The notes beneath the pieces were generated by a model. It was not told the DNA's origin. It saw only the letters and a list, made by a program, of their open reading frames with translations, and did not search any database. From Bacteroidota bacterium (GTDB taxonomy: Bacteria; Bacteroidota; Ignavibacteria; Ignavibacteriales; Ignavibacteriaceae), in NCBI GenBank assembly GCA_030706105.1, contig JAUZPC010000151.1, positions 1 through 6,877 of the forward strand: DNA of 6,877 nucleotides. Reading direction: 5' to 3'. Both the position numbers and the translations under genes were made by a program. Shown piece after piece: positions 1 to 6,732 of this stretch. Position 1 is the first letter of the stretch. Each line of letters opens with the position of its first letter.

Positions 1-8
1 TATATGCA

Positions 9-29
9 CCCTCCCAAAATAAGGGAGGG
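9..29 (-). terminator. Inverted repeat, possible terminator of the leftward gene
   Basis: CCCTCCC (9-15) and GGGAGGG (23-29) form a perfect 7-bp GC-only stem around a 7-base A-rich loop, 23 bases beyond the stop of the leftward gene (TAA at 53-55). Position and stem strength suit a transcription terminator in this otherwise AT-rich DNA. However, the minus-strand transcript continues as TGCATATA with no run of U, and the T-rich stretch lies before the stem. It is therefore not a textbook intrinsic terminator. It could also end a rightward gene lying outside the window. Confidence 0.45.
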
Positions 30-52
30 CGGAAAAAATGATTAATTTGTTT

Positions 53-877
53 TTATCTTATAACCATCATCTTTTTTGCAGCAGTAAATTCACTACCGGA
101 TGTTGAGCTTCTAAATACAAGCTTATAGAAATATACCCCGCTTGATAATTGATGATTATTATTTCCTGTAGAAAAAGCGACTTGGTAATTTCCCTCAGGC
201 ATATTCTGATTTATTAACTCAGATACTTTTTCTCCTAATATATCATATACTGAAATATTAACGTTCCCATTTTCAGGGATTGAATAATTTATTTGGGTAG
301 ATGGATTAAAAGGATTCGGGTAGTTTTGATCCAACCGGAAACTGAGCTTATTCCCTACGTCATTTACTCCGGTTGAACTGACTACATTAACAGTAAAATT
401 CTGAGCAAAGTTCCAGTTATCACCCAGAGGTGTACCATCAAGGTTTACACTATTGCCGTTTGCAAATATTGTCTGAGTACCTATTGATGCGGGAGCGGTA
501 TAGCTAAATATAAAAATCACCGCATTTGCTATGGGACTTTTAGGAGAAGTATGAGTTAGTTCACCATCTAAAAGCTGCAGGTCATTACCGCTTGGAGCAA
601 GAGCCCCGGTTGATGCTGCAATGTTAGTACCTCCGGCTACTAAAGGACCGCCGACTATTGTAACAGCATACATATTAGTAGAACCTGCCTGTACCTGTGT
701 TGGCCCGCTGATTTGAACAGTTACATTTGTAAATGGTGAACTGCCATGGCAAGTGCATCCAACCCCATTTTTTAAGGTTCTTCCGGTTATGCCGAATTGA
801 TGACCATTTACAGATATGGAAGACAAAAAGACAATAACTAATATTGTATTTATATAAAAAATAATTTTCTTTTTCAT
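53..877 (-). CDS. Secreted T9SS-sorted protein with Reeler-like/choice-of-anchor-type CxCH domain
   Basis: The product is a predicted 274-residue exported protein. Residues 1-25 look like a signal peptide: MKKK, a hydrophobic stretch IIFYINTILVIVFLSS, then a likely cleavage near SVNG/H26. Residues 26 to about 165 form a beta-rich domain that opens with GVGCTCHGSS (C41, C43, H44). This layout is reminiscent of the Reeler-like 'choice-of-anchor' domains of secreted proteins, several of which carry a CxxCH or CxCH motif near the N terminus. Residues 178-274 are a T9SS type A sorting domain: QNYPNPFNP at 184-192, then beta strands with VYDILGEKV and SSGVYFYKL, ending KKMMVIR. The protein should cross the inner membrane by Sec and the outer membrane by T9SS, ending on the surface or released. 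The reading frame is open upstream to an ATG at 989-991, but the ATG at 875-877 is preferred because it directly starts the signal peptide and has AGGAA five bases upstream. The gene is divergent from the sugar operon. Its biological role is unknown; the domain names are recognised by pattern only. Confidence 0.88.
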   Translation of the reverse strand: MKKKIIFYINTILVIVFLSSISVNGHQFGITGRTLKNGVGCTCHGSSPFTNVTVQISGPTQVQAGSTNMYAVTIVGGPLVAGGTNIAASTGALAPSGNDLQLLDGELTHTSPKSPIANAVIFIFSYTAPASIGTQTIFANGNSVNLDGTPLGDNWNFAQNFTVNVVSSTGVNDVGNKLSFRLDQNYPNPFNPSTQINYSIPENGNVNISVYDILGEKVSELINQNMPEGNYQVAFSTGNNNHQLSSGVYFYKLVFRSSTSGSEFTAAKKMMVIR

Positions 878-882
878 TTCAT

Positions 883-887
883 TTCCT
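883..887 (-). promoter_or_regulatory. Ribosome binding site deciding the start at 877
   Basis: On the minus strand AGGAA lies five bases before the ATG at 875-877. Together with the signal peptide that begins there, it argues against the longer frame starting at 991, whose extra 38 residues (many aromatic, with no leader character) look like untranslated DNA. Confidence 0.6.
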
Positions 888-994
888 GTTTTGCTTTTTT
901 GCAAGTTAATTTGAAAATAGATGTAAAAAAGTGATCCCCAATAAGAAGAAGAGCAAATCACACGCTGATTAAATGATAGAATAAAGTACACAAC

Positions 995-1008
995 CCGGTT
1001 ATAACCGG
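995..1008. promoter_or_regulatory. Perfect 14-bp palindrome, candidate operator
   Basis: CCGGTTATAACCGG is identical to its reverse complement over all 14 bases and is the only GC-flanked symmetric site in a strongly AT-rich divergent spacer. Such a dyad is typical of a binding site for a dimeric repressor or activator. It lies 117 bases upstream of the leftward start and 223 bases before the rightward start, so it is more likely to act on the leftward gene or on both. No regulator gene lies in the window. As RNA it would form only a short stem with almost no loop, so a DNA-level role is favoured. Confidence 0.45.
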
Positions 1009-1231
1009 CTGAGATGTTGAGTTATTGGTAATATTTCGTTATGCGTCCAAAGAATTTATCATATAAAAATATGCTTGTAATTGTAGCTTATTAGAAATAA
1101 TAATTATATAATGTTAATCCAAGCTAATAAACAGCCGATCTTAACAATTTAGATAACATATACTCTTTAATTAATACATTTAAATCTTTATTTTTACACC
1201 TTATTAAAATAATCTTTATCGAGAAAGAGCA

Positions 1232-3637
1232 ATGTACGACAATAAATATGGATACTTTTCTGAAGATTCAAATGAATATGTAATTACAGATCCCCGCACA
1301 CCCAGGCCATGGTTCAATTATATGTGGAATGACCATTACGCAGGGCTTATTTCTCATACAGGCGGCGGTTTTAGTTATTTAGACACTCCAAGAGATAATA
1401 GACTTACCAGAATGAGATATAATTGCCTGCCGTGGGATAGACCCGGCCGGTATGTGATAGTAAAAGATACTGAATCCGGAAAATATTGGTCATTAAGCTG
1501 GGCTCCTACAATTGATTTGAATTATGATTTGTATGAATGCAGGCATGGATTCGGTTATACAAAAATTACAACGGAAATAAACGGTATAAGAGGGGAAATT
1601 ACTTATTTTGTTCCTAATGATATAAATGCTGAAGTCTGGCATGTTAATTTAACAAACTTAACAAATAAAAGCCGGCGCCTGGAAATTTATTCTTTTACGG
1701 AATTATTGATGGGCAATGCTCTTAATGATTTAATAAATCAGCCTAACGACAAACATTTTACTGAAATTATTTTTAATAACCAGCAAAAAACATTAGAAGC
1801 CACCAGACGTTATTGGGTGCTTAATAAAAAAGTATCTGTTGCACAGCCAAATATAGACTGGAAACATATTGTCCATTTTACCCAAACTTTACCTATTAAA
1901 GGCTTTGACGGCAGCCTGGATAAATTTATCGGAAAGTGGCGTTCAGAAGCTAATCCTATTTGTATTGAAACAGGCAAAATGACAAATTCTGAAATTACTG
2001 CCGGTGATCCCATTGCTGCTTTACAATCTAAAATTATTTTGAATCCCAAAAAGACAAGGGAATTTGCAGTCGTTTTTGGGGTATCTGCAAAGGAAAGTGA
2101 AAATCCTTATAAGGATCTTCAATGGGAAAAACTTACAAATATCAATTTTGTAAAAGAGCAGTTTGAATTATTAAAAAACAAATGGGAAAAGCATTTAAGC
2201 ACAGTCTCTACTATAACACCTGATAAGAAATTCAATTTAATGATAAATTCATGGAATCAGTATCAGGCTGCCGTAACTTTTGACATGGCGCGCAACTCAG
2301 GTTATTATCACGGAGGTTTATTATTTGGAACAGGTATGAGAGACCAATTCCAGGATATTATTGGAATGGTTATTAGTCATCCCGATAAGGTTAGAGCCAG
2401 ACTGCTGAATGCATTAAGATTCCAATTTAAAGACGGTTCTACTTTGCACAATTTTTTTAAACTAACGGATTGGGGCGAAAAAACCAATCACTCCGATACA
2501 CCGTTATGGATTCCTTTTGGGTTAGTGGAGTATCTAAATGAAACTGCGGATTTCTCAATTCTTGATGAAGTTGTAAAATACTATGATGAAGGTGAAGGTA
2601 CAGTTTATGAACATCTAAAAATGGCAATCGATTTTGCTTTATCCGCCACTACTAAACGGGGTATTCCAAAAATCATGAATGGTGACTGGAATGATACTTT
2701 AGACCATGTGGGACCTCAGGGTAAGGGAGAAACAATTTGGGGCGCCTTTTTTCTTTCTTATGTAATTAAAAAAACTTTTGAGCTGCTTGAGTTTAAGAAG
2801 GATGAAGAAACCCTGGCAAGATGGAAAAAGGCTTATGATAACATCGGAAAAATAGTAAATGAAGTTGCCTGGGATGGTGAATGGTACATACGTGCATTTA
2901 GGGACAATGGTGAACCTCTGGGTACAAGCAAACATAAGCAGGGTAAGATTTTTATTAACTCGCAGTCATGGGCAATTATCAGCGGGCAGGCGCCTAAAGA
3001 CAGAGCCGCTAAATGTTTAAGTTCGCTTAAAAAATATTTGGCTAAATCCAACGGTATGCAGATATGCTGGCCTTCTTATACTGAAGTTGAAGATAATGTA
3101 GGGCTTATCAGCCGCTGTGTTCCCGGGAAAAAAGAAAATGGTGCAATTTTTAATCATGCTTCTTCCTGGGTTGTGCTTGCTGCCATTATGCAGGGAGATG
3201 CTGAGTTTGCATTTGATATTTACAGCAGAATGAATCCTATAAATTCCTCCAAGAGAATTGACCGTTATGAAGTAGAGCCTTATGTCTATGCAGAATATGT
3301 TACAAGTTCTGATCACCCGACTGAGGGTCAGGCAAGTCACTCATGGTTAACAGGTACTGCGGTTTGGATGTTCAGAATAGGAATTGACAGCATTTTGGGC
3401 TTTTCTCCTTGCCTTAAGGGTATGTACATAAATCCTAACATACCTAAAACCTGGAAAGTTTTTACGGCTAAAAGGTCTTTTAGAGGTAAAACAATCAACA
3501 TGACTGTAAAGAATGCAGATAGAAAAAATTCAGGAGTGAAAAGCATATCTGTAAATGGCGTTAAGCTTAATGATAATTTAATTGACGTTAATGCTTTTGA
3601 TTCTAACGAATTAAATGTTGAAGTCATAATTAAATAG
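1232..3637 (+). CDS. GH94 family disaccharide phosphorylase (cellobiose/chitobiose phosphorylase-like)
   Basis: This is an 801-residue protein without a signal peptide, the full length of family GH94 phosphorylases (about 800-820). GH94 enzymes cleave a beta-linked disaccharide with phosphate, with inversion, to an alpha-sugar-1-phosphate and a free sugar in the cytoplasm. The N-terminal beta-sandwich contains the family signature YVITDPRTPRPW (16-27), LISHTGGGFSY (39-49) and RLTRMRYN (57-64). An (alpha/alpha)6 barrel from about 330 to 740 contains WNQYQAAVTF, GMRDQFQD (368-375), NGDWNDTLD with the likely general acid D488, ENGAIFNH ending at H642, and SWLTGTA with T707-G708. H642 and T707-G708 match the phosphate-binding His and Thr-Gly known in the family. 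A C-terminal beta domain finishes the protein. The acceptor/donor loop (625-634) differs from cellobiose phosphorylase (L625, C629 where that enzyme has Glu and Tyr), so the substrate is not assigned; chitobiose, cellobionate or laminaribiose are alternatives. The ATG is preceded only by a purine-rich GAGAAAGAG. It is the first gene of the operon. Confidence 0.93.
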   Translation: MYDNKYGYFSEDSNEYVITDPRTPRPWFNYMWNDHYAGLISHTGGGFSYLDTPRDNRLTRMRYNCLPWDRPGRYVIVKDTESGKYWSLSWAPTIDLNYDLYECRHGFGYTKITTEINGIRGEITYFVPNDINAEVWHVNLTNLTNKSRRLEIYSFTELLMGNALNDLINQPNDKHFTEIIFNNQQKTLEATRRYWVLNKKVSVAQPNIDWKHIVHFTQTLPIKGFDGSLDKFIGKWRSEANPICIETGKMTNSEITAGDPIAALQSKIILNPKKTREFAVVFGVSAKESENPYKDLQWEKLTNINFVKEQFELLKNKWEKHLSTVSTITPDKKFNLMINSWNQYQAAVTFDMARNSGYYHGGLLFGTGMRDQFQDIIGMVISHPDKVRARLLNALRFQFKDGSTLHNFFKLTDWGEKTNHSDTPLWIPFGLVEYLNETADFSILDEVVKYYDEGEGTVYEHLKMAIDFALSATTKRGIPKIMNGDWNDTLDHVGPQGKGETIWGAFFLSYVIKKTFELLEFKKDEETLARWKKAYDNIGKIVNEVAWDGEWYIRAFRDNGEPLGTSKHKQGKIFINSQSWAIISGQAPKDRAAKCLSSLKKYLAKSNGMQICWPSYTEVEDNVGLISRCVPGKKENGAIFNHASSWVVLAAIMQGDAEFAFDIYSRMNPINSSKRIDRYEVEPYVYAEYVTSSDHPTEGQASHSWLTGTAVWMFRIGIDSILGFSPCLKGMYINPNIPKTWKVFTAKRSFRGKTINMTVKNADRKNSGVKSISVNGVKLNDNLIDVNAFDSNELNVEVIIK

Positions 3638-3652
3638 TGATATTTCTTTCTT

Positions 3653-4447
3653 GTGAAATTGGAAAAAATATATAATGAAATAGGAGTGAAGAATGGGCAT
3701 CATATTCTTGTCCATTCTTCCTATCGAAAAATTAGGGATGCCTTTAATATTCCAATTACAGATTTTATTACCTCATTAAAAAACGTAGTATCAGTTAAAG
3801 GTTCTTTGATCATGCCCGCCTTTACATACAATTTTGCGCTTGCTTTGGGTACGGAGGAAATTTTCAATAGAGACAAGAGTCCGGCAAAAACAGGGGCTGT
3901 AAGTGAGTGTTTTAGATTAATGCCTGATGTGGTTAGAACCTCTTCTCCTACACATTCATTTTCTTTGTGGGGAGAAGTTACAAATTTTATAGGTGAAGAT
4001 AATTCCCCAATATCTCCTTTAGGTAAAGGCAGTGTTTTAGATTGGCTTGCAAATACTTCCGGCACATATATTATGCTCGTAGGTGTGGATTTTCACTCTT
4101 TTACTTTCGGGCATTATCTGGAAACTGCCGCTCCTGTTCCCTGGGCCGATATTTCACCGTGGGATTATATGTTTGTAAAAAAGGCCGGAGTTTCAACAAA
4201 TGGAATACAAAGGTTAATGGAGATTCCGGGTTGCAGTAAGTCCTTTGTCAATTTTGAAAACTATTTAGTTACTAATAGACTTATTGATGCCTATGTTTTT
4301 AATAACTGTACTATTTATTATGTGTCCGTATCCTTATTGTTAGAGAAGGGTTTGCAGTATTTTAGAGACAATTATTCAGAGCTTTTATGCAAAGATGAAA
4401 ATTGCAGACCGTGTTGTGAACGAAGAAATAAATTGAACTTATATTAG
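3653..4447 (+). CDS. AAC(3)-fold N-acetyltransferase (antibiotic NAT family), GTG start
   Basis: This is a 264-residue protein of the aminoglycoside 3-N-acetyltransferase (AAC(3)/YokD-like) fold, which transfers acetyl from acetyl-CoA to an amine. The family motifs occur in order: HILVHSSY (17-24), SLIMPAFTYN (51-60), SPAKTGAVSECFR (76-88), VVRTSSPTHSFSLWG (93-107), SPLGKGS (121-127) and LVGVDFHSFTFGHYLE (142-157), with H154 and E157 in the HxxE position expected near the active site. The tail carries four cysteines (C246, C251, C254, C255). The start is GTG, 15 bases after the phosphorylase stop. No Shine-Dalgarno is visible, so translation probably depends on coupling to the upstream gene. 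The start is supported because the usual N-terminal helix before LVHSS needs about these 18 residues; a later GTG (codon 12) would cut into it. Members of this fold also modify amino sugars or other amines, and the sugar-gene context suggests that rather than drug resistance. The true acceptor is unknown. Confidence 0.87.
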   Translation: MKLEKIYNEIGVKNGHHILVHSSYRKIRDAFNIPITDFITSLKNVVSVKGSLIMPAFTYNFALALGTEEIFNRDKSPAKTGAVSECFRLMPDVVRTSSPTHSFSLWGEVTNFIGEDNSPISPLGKGSVLDWLANTSGTYIMLVGVDFHSFTFGHYLETAAPVPWADISPWDYMFVKKAGVSTNGIQRLMEIPGCSKSFVNFENYLVTNRLIDAYVFNNCTIYYVSVSLLLEKGLQYFRDNYSELLCKDENCRPCCERRNKLNLY

Positions 4448-4457
4448 ATATTAGAAT

Positions 4458-4461
4458 GGAG
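4458..4461 (+). promoter_or_regulatory. Ribosome binding site supporting the TTG start at 4469
   Basis: GGAG lies seven bases upstream of TTG at 4469-4471, ideal spacing. The nearby ATG at 4456-4458 is out of frame with the epimerase and runs into a stop after eleven codons. The TTG is therefore the best start for the epimerase. Confidence 0.6.
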
Positions 4462-4468
4462 ACGATTT

Positions 4469-5488
4469 TTGAAAAGATTCTTATTTGCTGAAAAGAAAAC
4501 ATTTGGAACATTTACTACTTTTGAATTAAAAGACACCGCCTCCGGTGCCTCGGCAGAGGTTGCACTTAAAGGTGCAACATTGCTTAAGTATTATATAAAT
4601 TTAAATAATGAATTGTTTAATATAATTGATGGATTTAAGACACCGGAAGAACTTATAAAAGCTAAAGGTGCAAGGTCCTATATAATGACTCCGTTTGCCA
4701 ACAGAATTCCTGATGGAAAATATTCATTTGAAGGAAAAAGTTACGTAATTGAACCTGTCCCTCCCAGAACAGAAGTAATACACGGTTTTACGGCTTCACA
4801 TATTTTCGGTTTGGAAGAATATGCAGAGACTGATGAGTTTGCCTCAATTACATTAGTTACTGATATTACTCCTGATCAATATAAGGGTTATCCATTCAGC
4901 CTAAAGGTTAGTGTTAAATTTACTTTGTCAGAGGAGAAGCTTGATATTGCGGTTACAAGTGTGAATACAGGAGAGAATTCCGCTCCTTTCTTCTGCGGGT
5001 GGCATCCTTATTTTAGAACTAATGAAGATGGAATTGAAAATCTTATCCTTACAATTGATGCTGAAAGTGTTATATCAATGGATGAAAAGTTTATTCCCCT
5101 AAAAGGTTCTGCCGCTTTTTCTCCAATAGAAAACCATAAGCGCGATGATTACAGATCTGTACTTACTGAAAAGGAAAGAATTATAAATAACAGAAAATTG
5201 GATTTGTGTTATGCAAATCTCAATCTGGATAAAAAGGGTTTTGCTTATTCATCTATCTATGATCCCGATAATGGTCTTAAAATTACTATGTATCAAAAAG
5301 GCGGCGTAACTCTTGCTTTTTCTGGTGACTCTTTGATTGCGAGAAAAAGAAAAGCTGTTGCACTGGAGCCAATGATGGCACTTACAAACGCATTCAATCG
5401 TGAAGACTTTAAAAAACTTATAACAATTCAACCGGGAGCAAGTATTTCTTTTAACTTTGGAGTGAAAGCTGAATGCTTAAAAAAATAA
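4469..5488 (+). CDS. Aldose 1-epimerase (galactose mutarotase-like)
   Basis: This is a 339-residue cytoplasmic protein of the aldose 1-epimerase superfamily, which interconverts the alpha and beta anomers of free sugars. All expected active-site positions are present: R79 in PFANRIPDG, H105 in VIHGF, catalytic acid H179 in CGWHPYF, D245 in KLDLCYAN and catalytic base E300 in ALEPMMALTNAF. Order and spacing closely follow Lactococcus GalM (R71, H96, H170, D243, E304, recalled from the literature). The motif around H105 is IHGF rather than the LHGG of classical GalM, as in other subgroups of the superfamily, so substrate preference and a galM symbol are not claimed. The start is TTG with a good Shine-Dalgarno, 21 bases after the acetyltransferase stop. 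The 3' end overlaps the next gene by 16 bases. Beside a GH94 phosphorylase, a natural role is equilibrating the anomers of the free sugar released by phosphorolysis. Confidence 0.92.
   Translation: MKRFLFAEKKTFGTFTTFELKDTASGASAEVALKGATLLKYYINLNNELFNIIDGFKTPEELIKAKGARSYIMTPFANRIPDGKYSFEGKSYVIEPVPPRTEVIHGFTASHIFGLEEYAETDEFASITLVTDITPDQYKGYPFSLKVSVKFTLSEEKLDIAVTSVNTGENSAPFFCGWHPYFRTNEDGIENLILTIDAESVISMDEKFIPLKGSAAFSPIENHKRDDYRSVLTEKERIINNRKLDLCYANLNLDKKGFAYSSIYDPDNGLKITMYQKGGVTLAFSGDSLIARKRKAVALEPMMALTNAFNREDFKKLITIQPGASISFNFGVKAECLKK
5459..5462 (+). promoter_or_regulatory. Ribosome binding site inside the epimerase for the next gene
   Basis: GGAG within the last codons of the epimerase lies ten bases before the ATG at 5473-5475. 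With the 16-base gene overlap it indicates translational coupling of the epimerase and the YkuD-like protein, and it supports a shared operon. Confidence 0.45.
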
Positions 5489-6732
5489 TTATTTGTTGTA
5501 TCGTCTTATTTGCCCAGATTTGTTTTTGCCAGAACAATTCTTTTACATCAGAAAAAGAGCGTAAAGAATTCAAAGAGAAAGTAAATCAGTTGGTGAAAGA
5601 AGTTTCTTCCTTGAAATTTAACCAGGGTAATGCTAAAAAATTCAATGAGTTCTTTTGGAGCATTGAGCTTATTCAGATTAAAAATAGAGATATATACAAT
5701 ACTTTAAAGCTTGCTGCTAAATACTTTAATAATGTAGATTCAGAGACGCAAAGAGGTTATTTGGAAGTATTGTATGGACTTTTCCCCACAGAATTTACGG
5801 ACGAGGTCTTCCAGATACTTAATAAAACCGAAAATCCCAAGCTGTTTGCTATGTGTGTGCATTATTTGATAAGAGCTAACTATAATGCTTTTGATTCTAA
5901 ATTTTATTCGGATCTTACTGAACGCAAATTTAAAGAATATAAAAAGAATCCAATTCTGCTATGTCTGACAGAGGATATCTCTAAACCCGGTAAGGACAGG
6001 CCTGAATTAGCTGATTTATTACAGCAGCCATTTGGTAAAAACAATATTGTAATTTTTAGTCTTCAAAGGAAAGACCGGAAAAATACAGGGATGGTGATTA
6101 TAAAAGATGCAAACGGAAAATTTGTAAAAGACGAAAATGGCGGGTTGTTCGCAGTTCCGCAAATGGCAATGGCTGTTAGTAATTTACCCTGCTATTTAAC
6201 AAATGGAAATACTCCGCAGGGCATATTCTCATTTAAAAGTATTGATGCGCCTACAAATAAGTTCATTGGTACTACTCCATTATTAACTACCGTTCTGCCT
6301 TTTGAATTAAGCTATGATGCATGGCTGCCTGATTCTGTTAAAGGGAAAAAAGTTGAATGGAGTTTAGATCTATATAAAAACCTGCTTCCTAAATCATGGC
6401 AAAATTATTTTCCAATATACTATGCGTTCTATGCGGGGAAGGCAGGACGAAGTGAAATTGTAAGTCACGGAACGGCAATTGATCCTTCTTATTATTCCAA
6501 AGAAAAATATACACCATTTACCCCTTCATTAGGATGCCTTTCAACTAAAGAAATATGGGATAAAGATGGCAGACTGGTGGAAAGCGATCAGCTGAAATTA
6601 TTGAAAGCTATCGGGAGTACTAACAAAACAAAGGGTTTTCTTGTGGTTGTTGAACTGGATGATAAAAATGAGCCGGTTAGCTTAAGTGAAGTGGAGAATA
6701 TAATAAAGGAATTGGATAACCGGGGGAAATAG
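5473..6732 (+). CDS. Exported L,D-transpeptidase-like (YkuD-fold) protein
   Basis: This is a 419-residue protein with a signal peptide (MLKK, then hydrophobic residues 5-18, likely cut before Q20; the context lacks a lipobox, so probably not a lipoprotein). Residues 21 to about 185 are charged and helix-rich, with no recognised domain. Residues from about 190 to 395 resemble a YkuD L,D-transpeptidase domain: strand NIVIFSLQR (191-199), MVIIKDANGKFV, then LTNGNTPQGIFSF with TPQG at 247-250 (the family's TPxG), IVSHG with H332, and PSLGCLS with C355 as the predicted nucleophile. YkuD enzymes act on peptidoglycan peptides outside the cytoplasmic membrane, either cross-linking them, attaching proteins or trimming. 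The His-to-Cys distance (23 residues) is longer than in typical members, and the usual Arg two residues after the Cys is replaced by S357. It could therefore be a divergent hydrolase (DpaA/YafK lacks that Arg too) rather than a cross-linker. It overlaps the epimerase by 16 bases and is the last gene of the operon. Signal peptide and export are fairly sure; the enzyme call is from motifs only. Confidence 0.78.
   Translation: MLKKIIICCIVLFAQICFCQNNSFTSEKERKEFKEKVNQLVKEVSSLKFNQGNAKKFNEFFWSIELIQIKNRDIYNTLKLAAKYFNNVDSETQRGYLEVLYGLFPTEFTDEVFQILNKTENPKLFAMCVHYLIRANYNAFDSKFYSDLTERKFKEYKKNPILLCLTEDISKPGKDRPELADLLQQPFGKNNIVIFSLQRKDRKNTGMVIIKDANGKFVKDENGGLFAVPQMAMAVSNLPCYLTNGNTPQGIFSFKSIDAPTNKFIGTTPLLTTVLPFELSYDAWLPDSVKGKKVEWSLDLYKNLLPKSWQNYFPIYYAFYAGKAGRSEIVSHGTAIDPSYYSKEKYTPFTPSLGCLSTKEIWDKDGRLVESDQLKLLKAIGSTNKTKGFLVVVELDDKNEPVSLSEVENIIKELDNRGK

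Larger units (their letters stand above)
878..1231. other. Divergent intergenic region, 354 bases, no convincing gene
   Basis: This region separates the leftward T9SS gene from the rightward sugar operon, so both promoters are expected here. It contains the perfect palindrome at 995-1008. From about 1060 to 1225 it is extremely AT-rich. A perfect TATAAT occurs at 1107-1112 and TATACT at 1159-1164 on the plus strand, but neither has a good -35 element at normal spacing (TTGTAG at 1081-1086 lies 20 bases before the first), so no promoter is assigned. No tRNA, conserved RNA fold or riboswitch was recognised. Confidence 0.6.

Noticed and set aside
878..991. N-terminal extension of the T9SS gene to an ATG at 989-991 (38 extra residues).
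   Set aside because: It would bury a clear signal peptide and the AGGAA site; the extra residues have no leader character.
1041..1094. 17-residue plus-strand ORF in the divergent spacer (MRPKNLSYKN...).
   Set aside because: No Shine-Dalgarno, no transmembrane or leader-peptide pattern, and chance is sufficient in AT-rich DNA.
1107..1112. Perfect TATAAT that might be the operon's -10 element.
   Set aside because: The nearest -35-like hexamer (TTGTAG) is 20 bases away, and such hexamers are expected by chance here.
4042..4239. Plus-strand frame of 65 codons inside the acetyltransferase gene.
   Set aside because: It lies wholly within a gene with strong family motifs and has no domain or start signal of its own; the minus-strand frames inside the operon genes are rejected for the same reason.
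3653..4447. Reading the AAC(3)-fold gene as an aminoglycoside resistance gene.
   Set aside because: The family is broad, the gene sits in a sugar operon with no mobile-element signs, and its motifs differ from clinical AAC(3) enzymes (SSPTHS where those usually have a His before Pro).
4532..4557. Small GC-richer stretch with overlapping short inverted repeats (CACCG-CCTC-CGGTG, CCTC-GGCA-GAGG) near the start of the epimerase gene.
   Set aside because: The stems are only 4-5 bp, the region codes for an ordinary Ala/Ser/Gly-rich segment, and nothing indicates a functional RNA.
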